From: Setaria digitata
Taxonomy: Eukaryota > Nematoda > Chromadorea > Rhabditida > Setariidae
Length of the DNA stretch: 64,000 nt
Reading direction: 5' to 3'
NCBI GenBank assembly: GCA_003640385.1
Contig: RCAB01000204.1
Span: 40,079-104,078 of the forward strand
Shown: positions 50,602 through 63,631 of the stretch, piece by piece
How positions within the stretch are numbered: the first letter of the stretch is position 1
Layout of the letters: the number at the start of each line of letters is the position of its first letter
Notes under the pieces: model-generated
Told to the model about the DNA's origin: nothing
The model's database searches: none
What the model saw: only the letters and a program-made list of their open reading frames with translations
Position numbers and translations under genes: made by a program

Positions 50602-53600
50602 CTAATTTATGAAATAATTGCTGAGGATAAGTTTAAATATTTCCCTTATTTTTCAGAAAAAATTTTTAGCAGTCTTCTGAAAATAAAAAGTCACTTTTAC
50701 ATTATTTTTCAGATCACCAATTTCTTATTGCGCAACGAATATCAAAACTTAAAAGAAAAATTTACTTTTTGGCGTATTATAACTTCTAAAATTCATGCCT
50801 ATCAAAAGCTTGCTTGAAAAATTGAAATTTATTAGCAATGTTACATCTTCTAATTAATCAGTTTGTCTGAAAAATCATTAATTGATCTGAACATCAGAGG
50901 AAATTACTTTAACCTCCGAATTTTTTAACTGCCCTAAAAGAAAGTGGGCATTTAGTAACCAATTTTTCGACACCAATAACATGGAATTTATAGATTTTTG
51001 AAAGGAAACAGATAAATGAGCGAATTAAATGTCGAACGAGTCTTGTGATTGGACCCGACAAAGCTTTAAAGATGAATTATTCCATCTAATCTATTATTAG
51101 TATTTATTGATTGTAAGCAATATTTGTGGGTTAGCCTGAAATTAGCCAATATTCTTTGATGGGCAGTCTTTAAAATCTATTTATTTTGTTTGTGTTATTT
51201 TAAGAAAAAACAACGACTGGAAGGCTAATTGGGAGCATTGCAATAAAATGCTTTTAAGTGATTCTGAGGCAGAATCTAATGAAAGATGGAGCAAAATTTT
51301 GATCAGATTGGATCAAGAATAATCTGAATCAGTAACGAACTCACATTTAATCAATAGGCTTGAATTTGCAGTGGTAATAAAAGTTGTTTAAATCCTATCG
51401 GAGCACTTTCAATGTTACTAAAATATCAGTAAAATATCGCGTTTCCCCAAAATCCTCCCATTTTCATTGTAGAATGCCGGACTGCTTAAAACGGAAATCA
51501 CTGCCATTCCCTCCAGCTAGCGCACAGAAATTTATGATTGCAATTAAAATGATCCAAAAAACAATGGGATTCTTATAATTCAAGGGCACAAAAAATTCCG
51601 TCTTGAAAAATTTCTAGGAAACTGGCCAATTTAAACTATTCGTTATCCACATGAAGTTCTGAGATGAATGAACTGTGTGGTCAAAATCTACATTTTTTTG
51701 GGAAATGGAAAATTTAAATTTGAAATCGATATCGTTTGGTGCAACGTGAAATTGAAAAAACTCAGGATGAACTAATTTATTACACAATTCAAGAAAGACT
51801 ATGTTAAGTAATACAAATTTACTACTTCACCCAATCCAATTTAAAATAGCTTAAAATTAAAAGGCTACAAAATGTAGAAAATATCTGGTCAACTACATGC
51901 AGTAATTATAATTTTTACAAAATATTCCAAAAATTTGTTTTGCAAGGATGCAACTGGAAGAATAAAAGACTCCAATGTGATTTTTTTTTTCATAAAAATT
52001 TCGAAAAACAAAAATAGTTATCTCGAAGTTAAGAAGTGTATTAGTATCCGTTAAGGATTTATTTTTCGATGTAAATATTGCTTAACTCTTTCCGGATGTT
52101 GTTAATCACTTGATGAATATAGTTCTTACTGTTCGCTTAAATACTAAGTTAGCTGCGCCATCAAAAAGCTACTTATAGGATGAGTTTTAATTTATCAAAC
52201 AAATTAGACAGGACTATTGATATCAATGCTGAATGTTTCCTTGTATAATTAGAGATGAGAAAATTACTTTTGACAGAACTTCAGCTTTCCCTTCGGACGT
52301 CCAACAAGTCATTTTAGTATAAGAGCAGAAATCTCAGCAAGAAATTTTTTTCCTTCTAGTTTTTTAATACAAAATTTTCATCTCTTTTTGGGAAGAAAAA
52401 TTCAATACAGAAAAGTAATAAATTTAATTCGTTTCAAAATTCCTCCTCTTACTGACAGAAGAAATTTTTAAGCTAAAAATATTGTCTGAAACGAAATGTT
52501 TCATCAATTGAAAGTTTGTGAAAATGCGCTCTAACTAGAATTGCAATAAAAGAAGCGAAATGAAGGATAAATAAGTAAACAGCATTCATAAGGCATCTAA
52601 ATTTACAAAAAGGGAATTTTATTCAAAACTAACTCCTTTAAAGCAATAGTAATGCTCTAAAAATCAGTGTGCAGAGCTGCCTCACACTAACTTCTAAAAG
52701 CCTAAATTCATTTTCAAATGAAAGAGAAAATTGACTTTGAATTCCTCAAATTACTTCGACAAAAAGTTATTGGTATTCTTTCATTGTAATTTACCCGGAC
52801 ACCACCAAGCAAACGGCCTCTGCTGAATTAGTTTTAGCTAAAACGCGTATACGGAAGAAAACAAAGATAATTCGATGACAGCGTCACAAAACCTTTTTCT
52901 GTCCCTCTCCTCTACCTCCTCAACTCGTTTCGTTTCACATTACTATCGATGGATTATACGGCACACTATAAAGTGAGGAGAATTTTTCTGTTTTACTGAG
53001 TGAATTTTCAATTATGTGAAGAGAGGAAGGAGAAATTAAAAGTAGTACCTAGCAAGGAGAGCAGTCATCAGCACTACGAAAGGGAAAAGATAGGCAGTTT
53101 ATGAAAGCATGATATAATTGTAATGCTGAAGGATAGGAATTATCGATTGATTTCTTGGAAATTTTTAGAACAGTAATAGAGGACGGAATCGTTTATTCGT
53201 TGTCAAAAGGAGTAGCAGTCGGAGAGAAGCGATGTCACGAAGCTGCTCCTCCTTTTTAGCTTTTTTTTCTCTTTCGCAGTGATCTCTCGCAGGGAAGATT
53301 CAATTACTGCTGATAAAATCGATAAATTCAAATCCAGAAAATGAAAGTCCTCATAACAATGAAATCCGGAACAGAGAATGTGATATGAGTTATCAGTCGT
53401 AAACAAACACTGATAGGTTGTTGAAAGCAACATATGGGAAGTGGAAAAGTCCGGCAAATTTGTGTTTCATTGTTAAAGAATCAGAATGACAAGCATCATT
53501 CCAAGATATTTTTGTTGTTTGCGCAACGTTTAAGGTAGCAATTAATTAATTAGTAAGCAATGTGTGATGCGTAAACGAACATGAAAAATAGCAAAAGAGT

Positions 53601-54742
53601 TCATTTTTTTATTTCATTCTTTGTAAAGGAGAAGCAAAAAATGAATGTTTTTTACTCTGAGAGAATGAAAACTTTGGCAGTAGTTTAGAAGAATAAACTG
53701 ACAGATAGATGTAAGAACTATTTCATACTTAGACTCGAACACTCAGTTTAGCAGTTTGTTTTGCAGTTTGCTGTGAGCAAAGTTGATTTTGGACTGCTAC
53801 CAGAACTCTTTTTCCCGATCATTTCCCTCGATCTAGTTTCTCATTAAGTCACACTGTTTCTTCTCGAACTACTAAATTACTATTTATTTGCTATCACTTT
53901 TTCTAAATTATTTTCCTTCGCCTTTAGCACTTCTCAGTTCTGATATTCATTCTCTCAACGGGCTGGTTTGGTGTTCCCGAGATATATCATGCCATATTAT
54001 CATTATGATAAGCTGATATGACTGTAAGCAATAATAATTATAAACAGGAGCTTTAGCGCTGAGGAAAATGTTATTAATTATTAATTCAGCTTTAGGAAAT
54101 GTTATTAATGCGCAATCGATGACGACGAATTAATAATATTTGTCCATTTAAGTTCGGATCAACGATTCAAGTTGGATGGATAACTGAAAGAATCATTCTC
54201 TTTCTTTGTGATATCTTACATTTCTTGTATTGGCCCGGAGAAAAGAACGAAACCGAAAGAAGAAAATATGTCATTAAAGGTATCTTCTCTTCGGTTGCTT
54301 CTCCACAGAAAAAAAGCAATTCTGAAGAAGAGATAGGATCAGATTTAAGAATTTTAGTAAAATGTCATTTTCAGGGAGATAATTAGCTTCATTTCCTTCA
54401 CTCCGTAGAACTGAACTACTGCTTTGATGATATATCACAGAGTTACAATTACTCAAAGCTTTTTATTTCCTTAAAACACATTTCTGGTTTCTCACTGACC
54501 ACATAAACAATTCTGGATAATTAAGAAATGTAATACGTACAATAAACTTAATAGGTACGGTAAAGTAACGTAAAAAATAAAAATATTTAATTTTACTTGG
54601 ATCGATTTTTTTTTTTTTTGAAAAGTTCAGATTTCAAAATTCCATTCGGTCCTCCGTTTATAAATTCATTTGTTTTCTATCACCAAAATAATTTTTATCA
54701 GCAACTGATAATCCAAGGGAAACATGTAAGTACCACAGATGA

Positions 54743-57700
54743 TCAGTGATTCAGATACTTCAGCATTTCCGGTTTCCAGTAGTAATACATTGCTAGGCGA
54801 TCAAATGCATATTCCGTATAACCGAAACCCGTCTGGTGTGTTTCGGCTTGCCGAAATGACCATATTGCCCAAAACAATTGAGGCACTGCAGCAAATTGGC
54901 GTATTTCATTCAACAATCGTTGAATGGCTAGTTCGCGATCATCGGACAAATCATTGATGCACGGGATTTTCTTTCCACCTTTACTGCACCAAATCTGAGT
55001 ATAAAATTCTCGAAAAAGATTCCTTTCAGTTTGAAACAAAAATACTTATCACCTGAATTTATCTTATATTATTGTGTCACAAATTTACACAAATTATAAT
55101 ATTCTTATATCAGAATCATAAATTTCGCTAATCACTTTCTAGTTTTGATAGCTTTTATGTTTAAAGTATTATCTTATCAATCCACCACTCTATTATTTCC
55201 ACTAAAAATGACGGCAAAATAAAATAAGATGATAGATGATATAAAAGAGAAGGAAAACTTTCGAACTAACTTTTGTTGCTTCATCGATATAAGCGCCAAC
55301 GTAGAGGCGCTGAATTTCTTCATTAGGCCATTGATTCTGCTTAATTTCATAGTATGGCCATACCTTTCCTTCATTATGTTGACAGCATTCTACACAGTAA
55401 TGACATAAATCGAAGCCACTAAGAAAAAGAAAACATACTTTATCATAGATTATTTTAGAAGTAGGCTAGCAAGGAAAAATTCTTTAGAAGCTTTAAAAGA
55501 GGTGCCAAGATATCTAGACAAAGTGAAATGCGAAGATGGCAAGAAGACATGATAAATTGATGTGTTGTGTGGTCTTCACAGTTTTTCGGTATAATTTTTT
55601 TTATCTTGGCTTTACTAATAATTAAATTATAAAGCACGTTTACGAATATGTTTTTGACCGTCACATGATTAAATATTTAACGTATATTTTTTATACTCAT
55701 TTTATTATATTTAGCTTTGCTAAAAGATTGGAAAAATGAAAAGCTGGAATATTTTTGGCGAAAAATGCAGCAGAACGAGCAGTATGTGGGTTAATATAAT
55801 TTCTCAGCACTTATAAAAATTTTTAATTAGATGCTAATCAGTGTATTTAAGATCTTAAAGGAAAAGAAAAACGTGATACGAACCGATAATAGTAACAACC
55901 ATATTCATAGTCAATCAAGACAATTGGGTCTTTATCATCTTGTCTATTGATAAAACCTTTTTCAGTAATTTCGATACCGTCACGCAAAAGTAAATTCCCT
56001 TCCTGAAAATATATCACAGCTAAGATACCTTATCACTGCTCCAGATTTGATAATATTCTAGGATGTGGGTGCCGAAATAAAATATTTAGAAATTTGGTGA
56101 TAAAATGACTCATTTTGTTTAGCTAATTTATTGTTTTGAGTTTCTAAAGTTTGCAATGATATGTTATTTTCCTAAATTGATAGAAAGAAATTCAGCGTAA
56201 ACAAATCAACAGCACGAGGGAACTCTTCTTGAAGAGAACTGCTTGAAAGTTCGAAAGAATTAAAGTGATCAAAAAAAAGATTGTCATCGAAATTAATATT
56301 AATCTCGTCACGGAATACAATAAAACATTACATGTAAATCATTATTACTGAAAACAATTGGACTGCCACTTTGTGCTAGGCATTCGTTGCATTTCTCCAA
56401 TTCTTTTGCTAACAGTTCAACTGTAATACGCTCGGGACACTGTAGTGACAAAATTGTTATTTATAAGCTGTTGAAAGAAGAGGAAAAAGAGATTAATTCT
56501 TAAGCGACAGTGTTGACAGTTCTGCAATGTGCTAGTATTTGAGTGATGGATCACTTCGCTTTTATCAATTTCTGCCAATCATTTCATCAATAAAGTCAAA
56601 TTATTTCCTAACTTACTAATTTCTTATCAACAGCCGCTAAAGTAGTATTCATTGAATAACTTGTTAACCATCGATTTGAACTTTTTAAAAATTCAATCAT
56701 ATCATCGACAAATTGTGCCAAACGATTTGTCTTATTGATTGGCATATTTAATGAATGTATTCTTGCAAGAATGCGACCAATTTCCTGTGCAACACTAGAA
56801 AAAAGTTTTGATTTTTTCACCGTTATTTTAATTTAGCTTTTTTTTTCATTTGAAATAGAGATGTTGTAATAGTGGCGAAAAGAGAGGCAAGCCCAAAAGA
56901 GGAATATTCCCGGGAGATATTTGTTCTGAGATATAAGTGAAGCACAATAGACAAATTATATTCAGAGATACAGACCACGGGTTGCAGAACTCGTCATTGG
57001 TAAGCGGACGTGAAGGAATGTATTCCTCGAAACGTCCACCGGAAAATATTCCTAGTAAATGAGGACCCAACTGTCTGAATTATTGCAAAATAGACTATAA
57101 AAAAATTTAGAAAAAATATAAATGAATCTGATATTTACAAACTGCTTAGCATCGTTTGAAGATCAAAAGTTCGAGGTACTTTAAACTGCTTCCGTCTAAC
57201 TGTCAGATTTAACAAAATCAAAAATAAGTTGGAAGCGAAAAATGCATCCAACTTGCTTATAATTTAATTTTCATCTTCATCAGCTCAAAAGCTTATGCGA
57301 GCACAGGTCTAGAATGAAGCTGCAGTTAGGTTTTATAGATTTTTAAGCAAATTAAATAAAACATAACCTCGAATATCTGCACAGAAATAAGTAAATAAAG
57401 AAACAACAAATTTAGTGACAAATAGAAAAAAAATACTGTTCCGCTAAAACGATACAAATAATTCCTTCAGGCAACTCGTAATCTTTAGTTAAATTCCTGT
57501 AAATCCGAAGGATTGCTTCCTGTGGTTCGTCACCTTCAGGTTTCATTTCATTCGGTAATCTTATCACAAAAATACTATTGTTAGATCCGCCCCTGCAATT
57601 GTCTGTTAAATTTTATCCGAAATTTAAGATTGCAATTTACTTGGCGAGAAACAGGACCAATCTGTGCTGATCAAAATTTGCAGAGCGATTTCCAAATTCA

Positions 57701-58241
57701 GCAAGAAGCATGAATGAGTAAGCTTATTTTGTGTTTAAAAGAAATTTGTTTTTTACAAACTGCATCTTATACAAACCGTTTGTACCACGAGCCAAATTCT
57801 TTGAAAGAAATTCGAAAGTAAATTACTTCATAGTGTCTTGAGTAACTTTAAAATTATTCAAACACAATAATTTCTTTTACATAACTTCGAAAACAACATA
57901 TTTGGAGTAGACCATATTGTCCAAGTTCGAAACTTTTGAAAACAGAACTTGAAATGAAGTGCTAATGACCATTGCAAAGTAAACTTACTTGCATGTAATA
58001 TAAATTATGAAATGAAAGGTTAAATTTGGGCGAAAAAAGACCCATCATTAATATTTGTAAAGTGGAATACAAACTTTTGTATGTTTACACGAATTTGTTG
58101 GGAAGATACGCTTCTCCAAATTCCTCCGAGATATGAAGCGCATAATTGAGCAAGCTTATTTCGAAATACCGGATCATCAGGTGATCGAGCAAATATGCTT
58201 CTCAAACTGATCCTCTCATCAATCACATTCGCTTCATCCAT
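54743..58241 (-). CDS. Choline/ethanolamine kinase
   Basis: The enzyme phosphorylates choline (or ethanolamine) with ATP, the first step of the CDP-choline route to phosphatidylcholine, in the cytosol. Eight exons close in phase to 408 codons: 58241-58075, 57592-57437, 57074-56976, 56794-56617, 56439-56332, 56002-55884, 55418-55271, 54994-54743. Family blocks in order: GGSNNSIFVIRLPNE (ATP loop; usually GGLSN), LGPHLLGIFSGGRFEEYIPS, IARIHSLNMP-type helix, the Brenner motif SNNDLHEGN at 231-239, the metal-binding segment LIDYEYGCYYYRGFD at 265-279, and the C-terminal QLFWAIWSFRQAE with GFGYTEYAFDRL. The catalytic Asp (234) and Asn (239) of the HxDxxxxN pattern are kept, but the first residue, His in almost all relatives, is Asn232. 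It is an orthologue of the C. elegans cka/ckb group; which one is not decidable by eye. Confidence 0.92.
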
Positions 58242-60329
58242 CGATTACCGATCAGTAATAATAGGAATATCTATAAACAGAAAAGTAGCACTGATCGCGT
58301 AATGAAAGGTACGTAATCGAAATGCCATTCAGATGTCTCGCAGAAATAATTCATACCTGTGCATGTGCTATCGTTGGTCAGACAAAACTGTCAACATTTA
58401 ATTATTACTAATTGTGTTTTGCATCAGACAATTGAGAGAAAGCAAAAGAAGAAAGGGATTTCGGATCCCGAAAAAGAAAAAAAACTTTCTGCTAAAACTG
58501 TTTTTTAACGGCTTTGACTTAATTAATTAACGAAGCGAAATATTGATTGATTTAATTGGATTCATCAGTCAAAAGTTTGCATATCGCTATGCACATGTCA
58601 TCCTATGAAATGTTCCAAGCAATCGATACTGAATAATGCAAAATTTAGTTATTGTGATTGGAAAATAGGTTTATGCCAACGATTCATGAATATCATTAAT
58701 CACTACATTAATTGTTAATTGAATATCAGTTAATATAAAAAATATCCTAAAATAAGAGTATAAATTTTGAACTATCAAACGGGTGAGTGAGGGAGAGAGA
58801 AGAAAAGAAAAGGAGCTGTTATAATGAATAATTCGCTAATTATGGTGGCGATGATTAAAAAGGACTTAATTAATTAGTTGATTTCGATTTCCACCACTTT
58901 CTCACTTCCAACTAATTTGTTGGAAACTTTTACAGCTTAATTAACATTTCCCATAGCTTTCCTACTATTCGTTTTCGTTTTTTTTTTTTTTAAATGCATA
59001 AAAAAGCTAAATGATGAAAATTTGCTACCATTCTCACACCATCTCTTTTAGCTTCCGTTTCTAAGTCCCATCGATTTATCTACACGCCTAAATAAGTGCA
59101 CTTCATTCTTCCATCAACTACTTTCTGCCTTAAATAAGAACGATGTTATTTTTTAGCTCATCATTTTCATTTTTATTAAAATTCCTTTTTTTCCTTAATT
59201 ACCTTTACTCATTCACTCTTCTATCTTTTTTTTTTCTCATTCTAATTATCTTTTATTCAACTAATTCACTTCAGTTACCTTTCCTTCCAATTCCAGTCCT
59301 TGGCCAACCCTTTCTTTTCCTTTTTTTTTTTTATTTCAGTTAGTCCTATTTCAACTAGTTTCTAATTTTTCGCATTTCACTTATCTTTCCTAATTCCCTC
59401 ACTTAATCAGTGCTTTTCAAACTTAAAACTGCTCAAGGTATGAAATTTTCTTATTTTTGAAATTTTTCCTGGATTATGGAAAATCCATTCCATCGCCCCC
59501 TCAAATCATTTCATAGCTTTAATCCTCTTCACCTACATTTACTATTCCTCTTATCATTCAAACTTAAAATTGCTCAAAGCATGAAATTAATAAGAGAATA
59601 GTGCTCTTCCTGTTAGTATTGTTGATATTTGTTGTGACATTTACAATTTCTCTTCATCTTTACTATTTTATTTATCGAAATCTGTTGAAGCTGCGAAATT
59701 TATCCCTCTTCCAATAATTGCGAAGAATTTATTTTTTTTTGTTATAAATAAATTTCAGAAATCAATCGAGTTTTCTAATCATCTATTCCAGCCTGAGTAA
59801 ACTTTCAATTAAAAAAAATTTTCCATTCAAAATTCAAGAGATGAAAATTTGAGTGTGGACGAACAGTTGTTCTTGTCAGCTGTTATCGATGTCCGTTTGC
59901 AAAAAGTTTGAAATAATTTCACGTAATAAATGAATTAAATTCAATATACTACTAGTTGTCTTCGCTACTAATATCCCTTTAATTTAAATTTTAGATTAAA
60001 ATTAATAATAATAATTTTGTGTTTTTTCTTTCATTTCAGTCTCCTTTTATGTATAATGTTACTGCAAATTTAAAAATACTGATAATGTGACCGGACTTAA
60101 GAAAACTAAATTCATTATAGGAATTAGATCAATGCTGGAATAAGCCTTTATCTGCAGACTGATTATATTATAACTAGCGCAACTAAGATTCGATTTTTCT
60201 TCTCAGCAAATTTTTTAAGAGCAGATTGTATTGACAAGTGAAGAATCATTTCAGGACGATGAATGAAAAGAAGTTCTGAATGCAAAAAGTTTTAGTTCTA
60301 ACTTGAACTGAAAGTTCAAATTTACAAAT
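58242..60329. promoter_or_regulatory. Divergent region upstream of choline kinase and nicotinic receptor
   Basis: About 2.1 kb between divergently read genes. 59100-59420 is strongly pyrimidine-rich (long T/C runs), which generates a spurious Phe/Leu-rich open frame. No exon was supported. A 5' non-coding exon of the receptor gene may lie here. Confidence 0.45.
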
Positions 60330-63300
60330 ATGCTTCTGCTACTGTTGTATTTCACATTTGTCATGACATCACCACCAGAACTAAGATTACGCAATGATTT
60401 AATGCATAACTATAATCCATTGGAACGACCGGTGGAACGAAGTGGCGATCCGGTAGTTGTGACACTTGGAGTTATTTTCCAGCAAATTATCGACCTGGTA
60501 TTATTCCGTTTTCAATTTTCGTTAGTATTAATGAGCAATTTCTGTCCCATAAATGCTACTTGCTTCGGATCCTCGATAAAATCAATACCTCTTGTGCCTT
60601 ATCATGGTTGTGGAGTGGACTGATATCGCCTTATATAATATTTAAATATCTTAGAATTTATTGAATTGCAGAAGTAAATTATAGAATGAACGGGAAGAGA
60701 GACTAGAAGTAAATGCTTGGTTGAAGTATAATTGGAAAGACATGAAATTGCGTTGGGATCCATTAGAGTATGAAAATGTAACCGATTTAAGGCATCCGGC
60801 TGGCACAATCTGGCAACCCGATATTTTACTTTATAATAGGTATATCATCTCCATATTATACGCAAAATTATTTTCGTCTAAATTTAATTTGTTTATGAAT
60901 GCAATTAAATCACACTGATTAACGCATTTAGCAGTTGTATTAACGAACGGACAATAAAACATTTCGGATTTTTCGGTGTGAAAATCTGAATTTGTAATTG
61001 TAGGAGAGAAAAGTTCTTAACTAAAATTCCCGAACTTTTAATATCTTAAATTAATTTCACTTGTTTCAGCGTTGATTCCGCTTTTGACAGCACATTCAAA
61101 GTGAATGCTATCAGCTATAACGATGGTTCGATAACGTGGATACCACCAGGGATTTTTAAAATTTCTTGTAAAATTGATATTTATTGGTTTCCATTCGATG
61201 AACAGATTTGTTTCTTGAAGGTATTTTGTGCCATAATTTTGATTAAATAATTTATACAAATTAGTTTGCTCATTTACAGAATGAATTTTTTCTACTGATA
61301 GATAAATTCTTTTTGTCAATTAATTATTGTTATATCACGACACTATTTTATATGGATAATTTTCGTACCCAAGAGTATTCTGACAGTCTTTTTATTAGAA
61401 AGTATTTAAAAAGGATATCAAAGTTAAATTTGAGAAGTTTTGTCTGCAGTTCGGTTCGTGGTCATTCAGTGGTCGTGAGATCGATCTTCAACCAGGTGAT
61501 TTCGACATGTCTGATTTTATTGAAAATGGTGAATGGATTATCATCAGTAAGTATCAAAATTTGTTCCTTTCGTGCTGAAAATTTCTGAATTTCAACTAGA
61601 AACTTTTTGAAAGCAATTATCATGTATCAGTATTATTGAGAATTTGACAGAGATATCGTTAAAATTCACACTTATCTAAATTGAAAAAAGCAAACATAGA
61701 TCGAAAAGAGTCATGCAACAAAGAATTCAATTTCAGAAACCTGGGAGCAGAGGAATGAGAAATTTTATGAATGTTGTCCTGAGCCATATCCAGACGTTCG
61801 CTTTTTTATTCATCTCAAAAGAAGAACGTTGTATGTTTTAATATACATTTACCTTTATCTTCTGCGTGTTTAACGTGTTTCCAAGAAGAACCAATCAATA
61901 TTGCTATCTTTCAACATTATGCTTCTTCTAGTACAGAAAAATTTCTTATGATCTCAAAATTCAGATGCATGAAGTATATAGAGAGAGTATAGAGAATTAG
62001 TCTGAACTAGAATTTCTCAATATCCGGTCTATGATTTCCAGGTACTACGCATTCAATCTGATAATGCCTTGTATGATGACATTAATATTAATTGTACTTG
62101 GATTCACTCTTAGTCCAGATACTTGTGAAAAAGTTGGCCTACAAATTTCGGTATCACTTGCTATATGCATATTTTTGACACTAATGAATGAAATGACACC
62201 GCTTACTTCTGAAGCTGTACCACTATTAGGTAACTGTTCCTAAGTAATCATTTCACTAACAGTATTTTTCAGTCTTCCTGAATGTGGACCTAGAGTACTT
62301 CAGCTTGGCTCGAAAAGAAAGGTCAAAGAAGAGTGAGAAACACGTTTTTGTTATAAAACTTGTGATTCATAATTCTCAGGATTCTTTTTTCAAGGAATAT
62401 TCTTCTTGAGTTGTATGGTAATATCGGTAGCAGCTACATCCTTCACCGTTTATGTGCAAGCTGTCCACTTCCGGAATCCGGATACGCAAATGAGAATGAA
62501 TTTCTGGGTGGGTTTTTCAAACAACTACATCTGACAACTTGTAGATTAGTTAATTAAATTGACATCAGTCATTTGAAATGCTGGAAAAAGTGTTGCATCT
62601 CAGAGGTCAGAGGTTCACTTCTATTTGCATTTAAAACAATCTTTCGTTATACTTATCTTTTTCCCAAGATGCGACACATCCTGCTCGAATGGGCACCGCT
62701 TATTTTGCGTATGAAGCAACCGAAACGTGAGAATACGCTAGAAACAATCAAGCAGGGCTGGAAGGAACGGAAAAGTAGGAATGAGGATGATCGAACTGCT
62801 TTCACTTACGTTTGTTTTCTCTCAAATTTATCGAAATTTGATTTTTCCCAAATTTCATTTTTCATTTTCCTTTAGAGCCTCAAAAAAAAGTAAACCATAT
62901 AGAAGTGTTAATCGATCATTTGGTTTTAGATTTTTAAGGAGTGTATACTTCATTAAATGCTTCCGTCGACTTATAACCAACATTCATTTTTAAGTATTTT
63001 TGTAAATCCTTTAAAAAATTGAATACAAATTTAAATTTTCACAAATTAATAACAACTACTCAATAGCGCAAACCTTTTTTAATTTCGTTGTTGCATCTGA
63101 GAATTCACAAAATATGCACTTTTCAGGATGATGGGCACATGCGAGTGATCCAGAAGATTGGAGATGCACTACGAGAAAATTTTCAGGGACTGATGTTCCA
63201 GTTGAAGGTTGTTCAGTGCGGCAAATATGACCAGAATTTGCTACAGCGCTTGAAAATTCTTGATCGCATACATAAACATGTTAAGGTTCGTCATTTTGTA

Positions 63301-63631
63301 ACCTTTTTAACCTTCCAAAAGTGCCTTGCATAGCTCATTAAAATAACCTACTTAATTCAATTTAATTTGTCAAACAAACTAATTAAATATATTTTGGTCC
63401 TTTCTGTTTCTTCATTTCATCTTTCCCGTCTAAATTTTGAAATTGAAAAAACCATTTCGTATTAAGGATATTCGTGAAAAAACTGGTGATATTATTGAAG
63501 AAAAACGAATCGCAAATGAATGGCGATTCGCAGCTATGGTTGTTGATCGTCTTGGTCTAATTTTATTTTCAGTAGTGATCGCTATTACTTCGATAACAAT
63601 AGCCATTAGAGCACCTTATCTCGTTGCATAA
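60330..63631 (+). CDS. Nicotinic acetylcholine receptor subunit, alpha-type (ACR-16 group)
   Basis: A Cys-loop ligand-gated cation channel subunit for neurons or muscle. Ten exons close in phase to 476 codons: 60330-60497, 60685-60839, 61070-61220, 61450-61546, 61737-61830, 62042-62229, 62395-62507, 62669-62809, 63127-63285, 63467-63631. An N-terminal signal peptide ([14 protein letters not shown]) is followed by NYNPLERPV, as in ACR-16. The Cys loop runs C141 to C155 with 13 residues between and contains the WFPFDEQ signature. The vicinal pair is [11 protein letters not shown] (C203, C204), the alpha hallmark. M1 and M2 (E251 to E272), M3 ([20 protein letters not shown]) and M4 end in RAPYLVA. 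The M2 6' residue is Ser and 9' is Leu as expected; 2' is Gly and -2' is Cys, which is unusual. The M3-M4 loop is fairly short. The exact acr number is not assigned. Confidence 0.93.

Larger units (their letters stand above)
45504..54742. other. Gene-poor interval with simple repeats
   Basis: About 9.2 kb with no supported exon chain on either strand. Open stretches are 60-120 codons, isolated and mostly low complexity. The listed tandem repeats and the N-flanking duplication are the only structures seen. It could contain the promoter of the 109-codon gene and 3' sequence of the choline kinase gene. Confidence 0.5.

Noticed and set aside
59143..59343. Phe/Leu-rich plus frame
   Set aside because: Product of a pyrimidine-rich tract, not a membrane protein.
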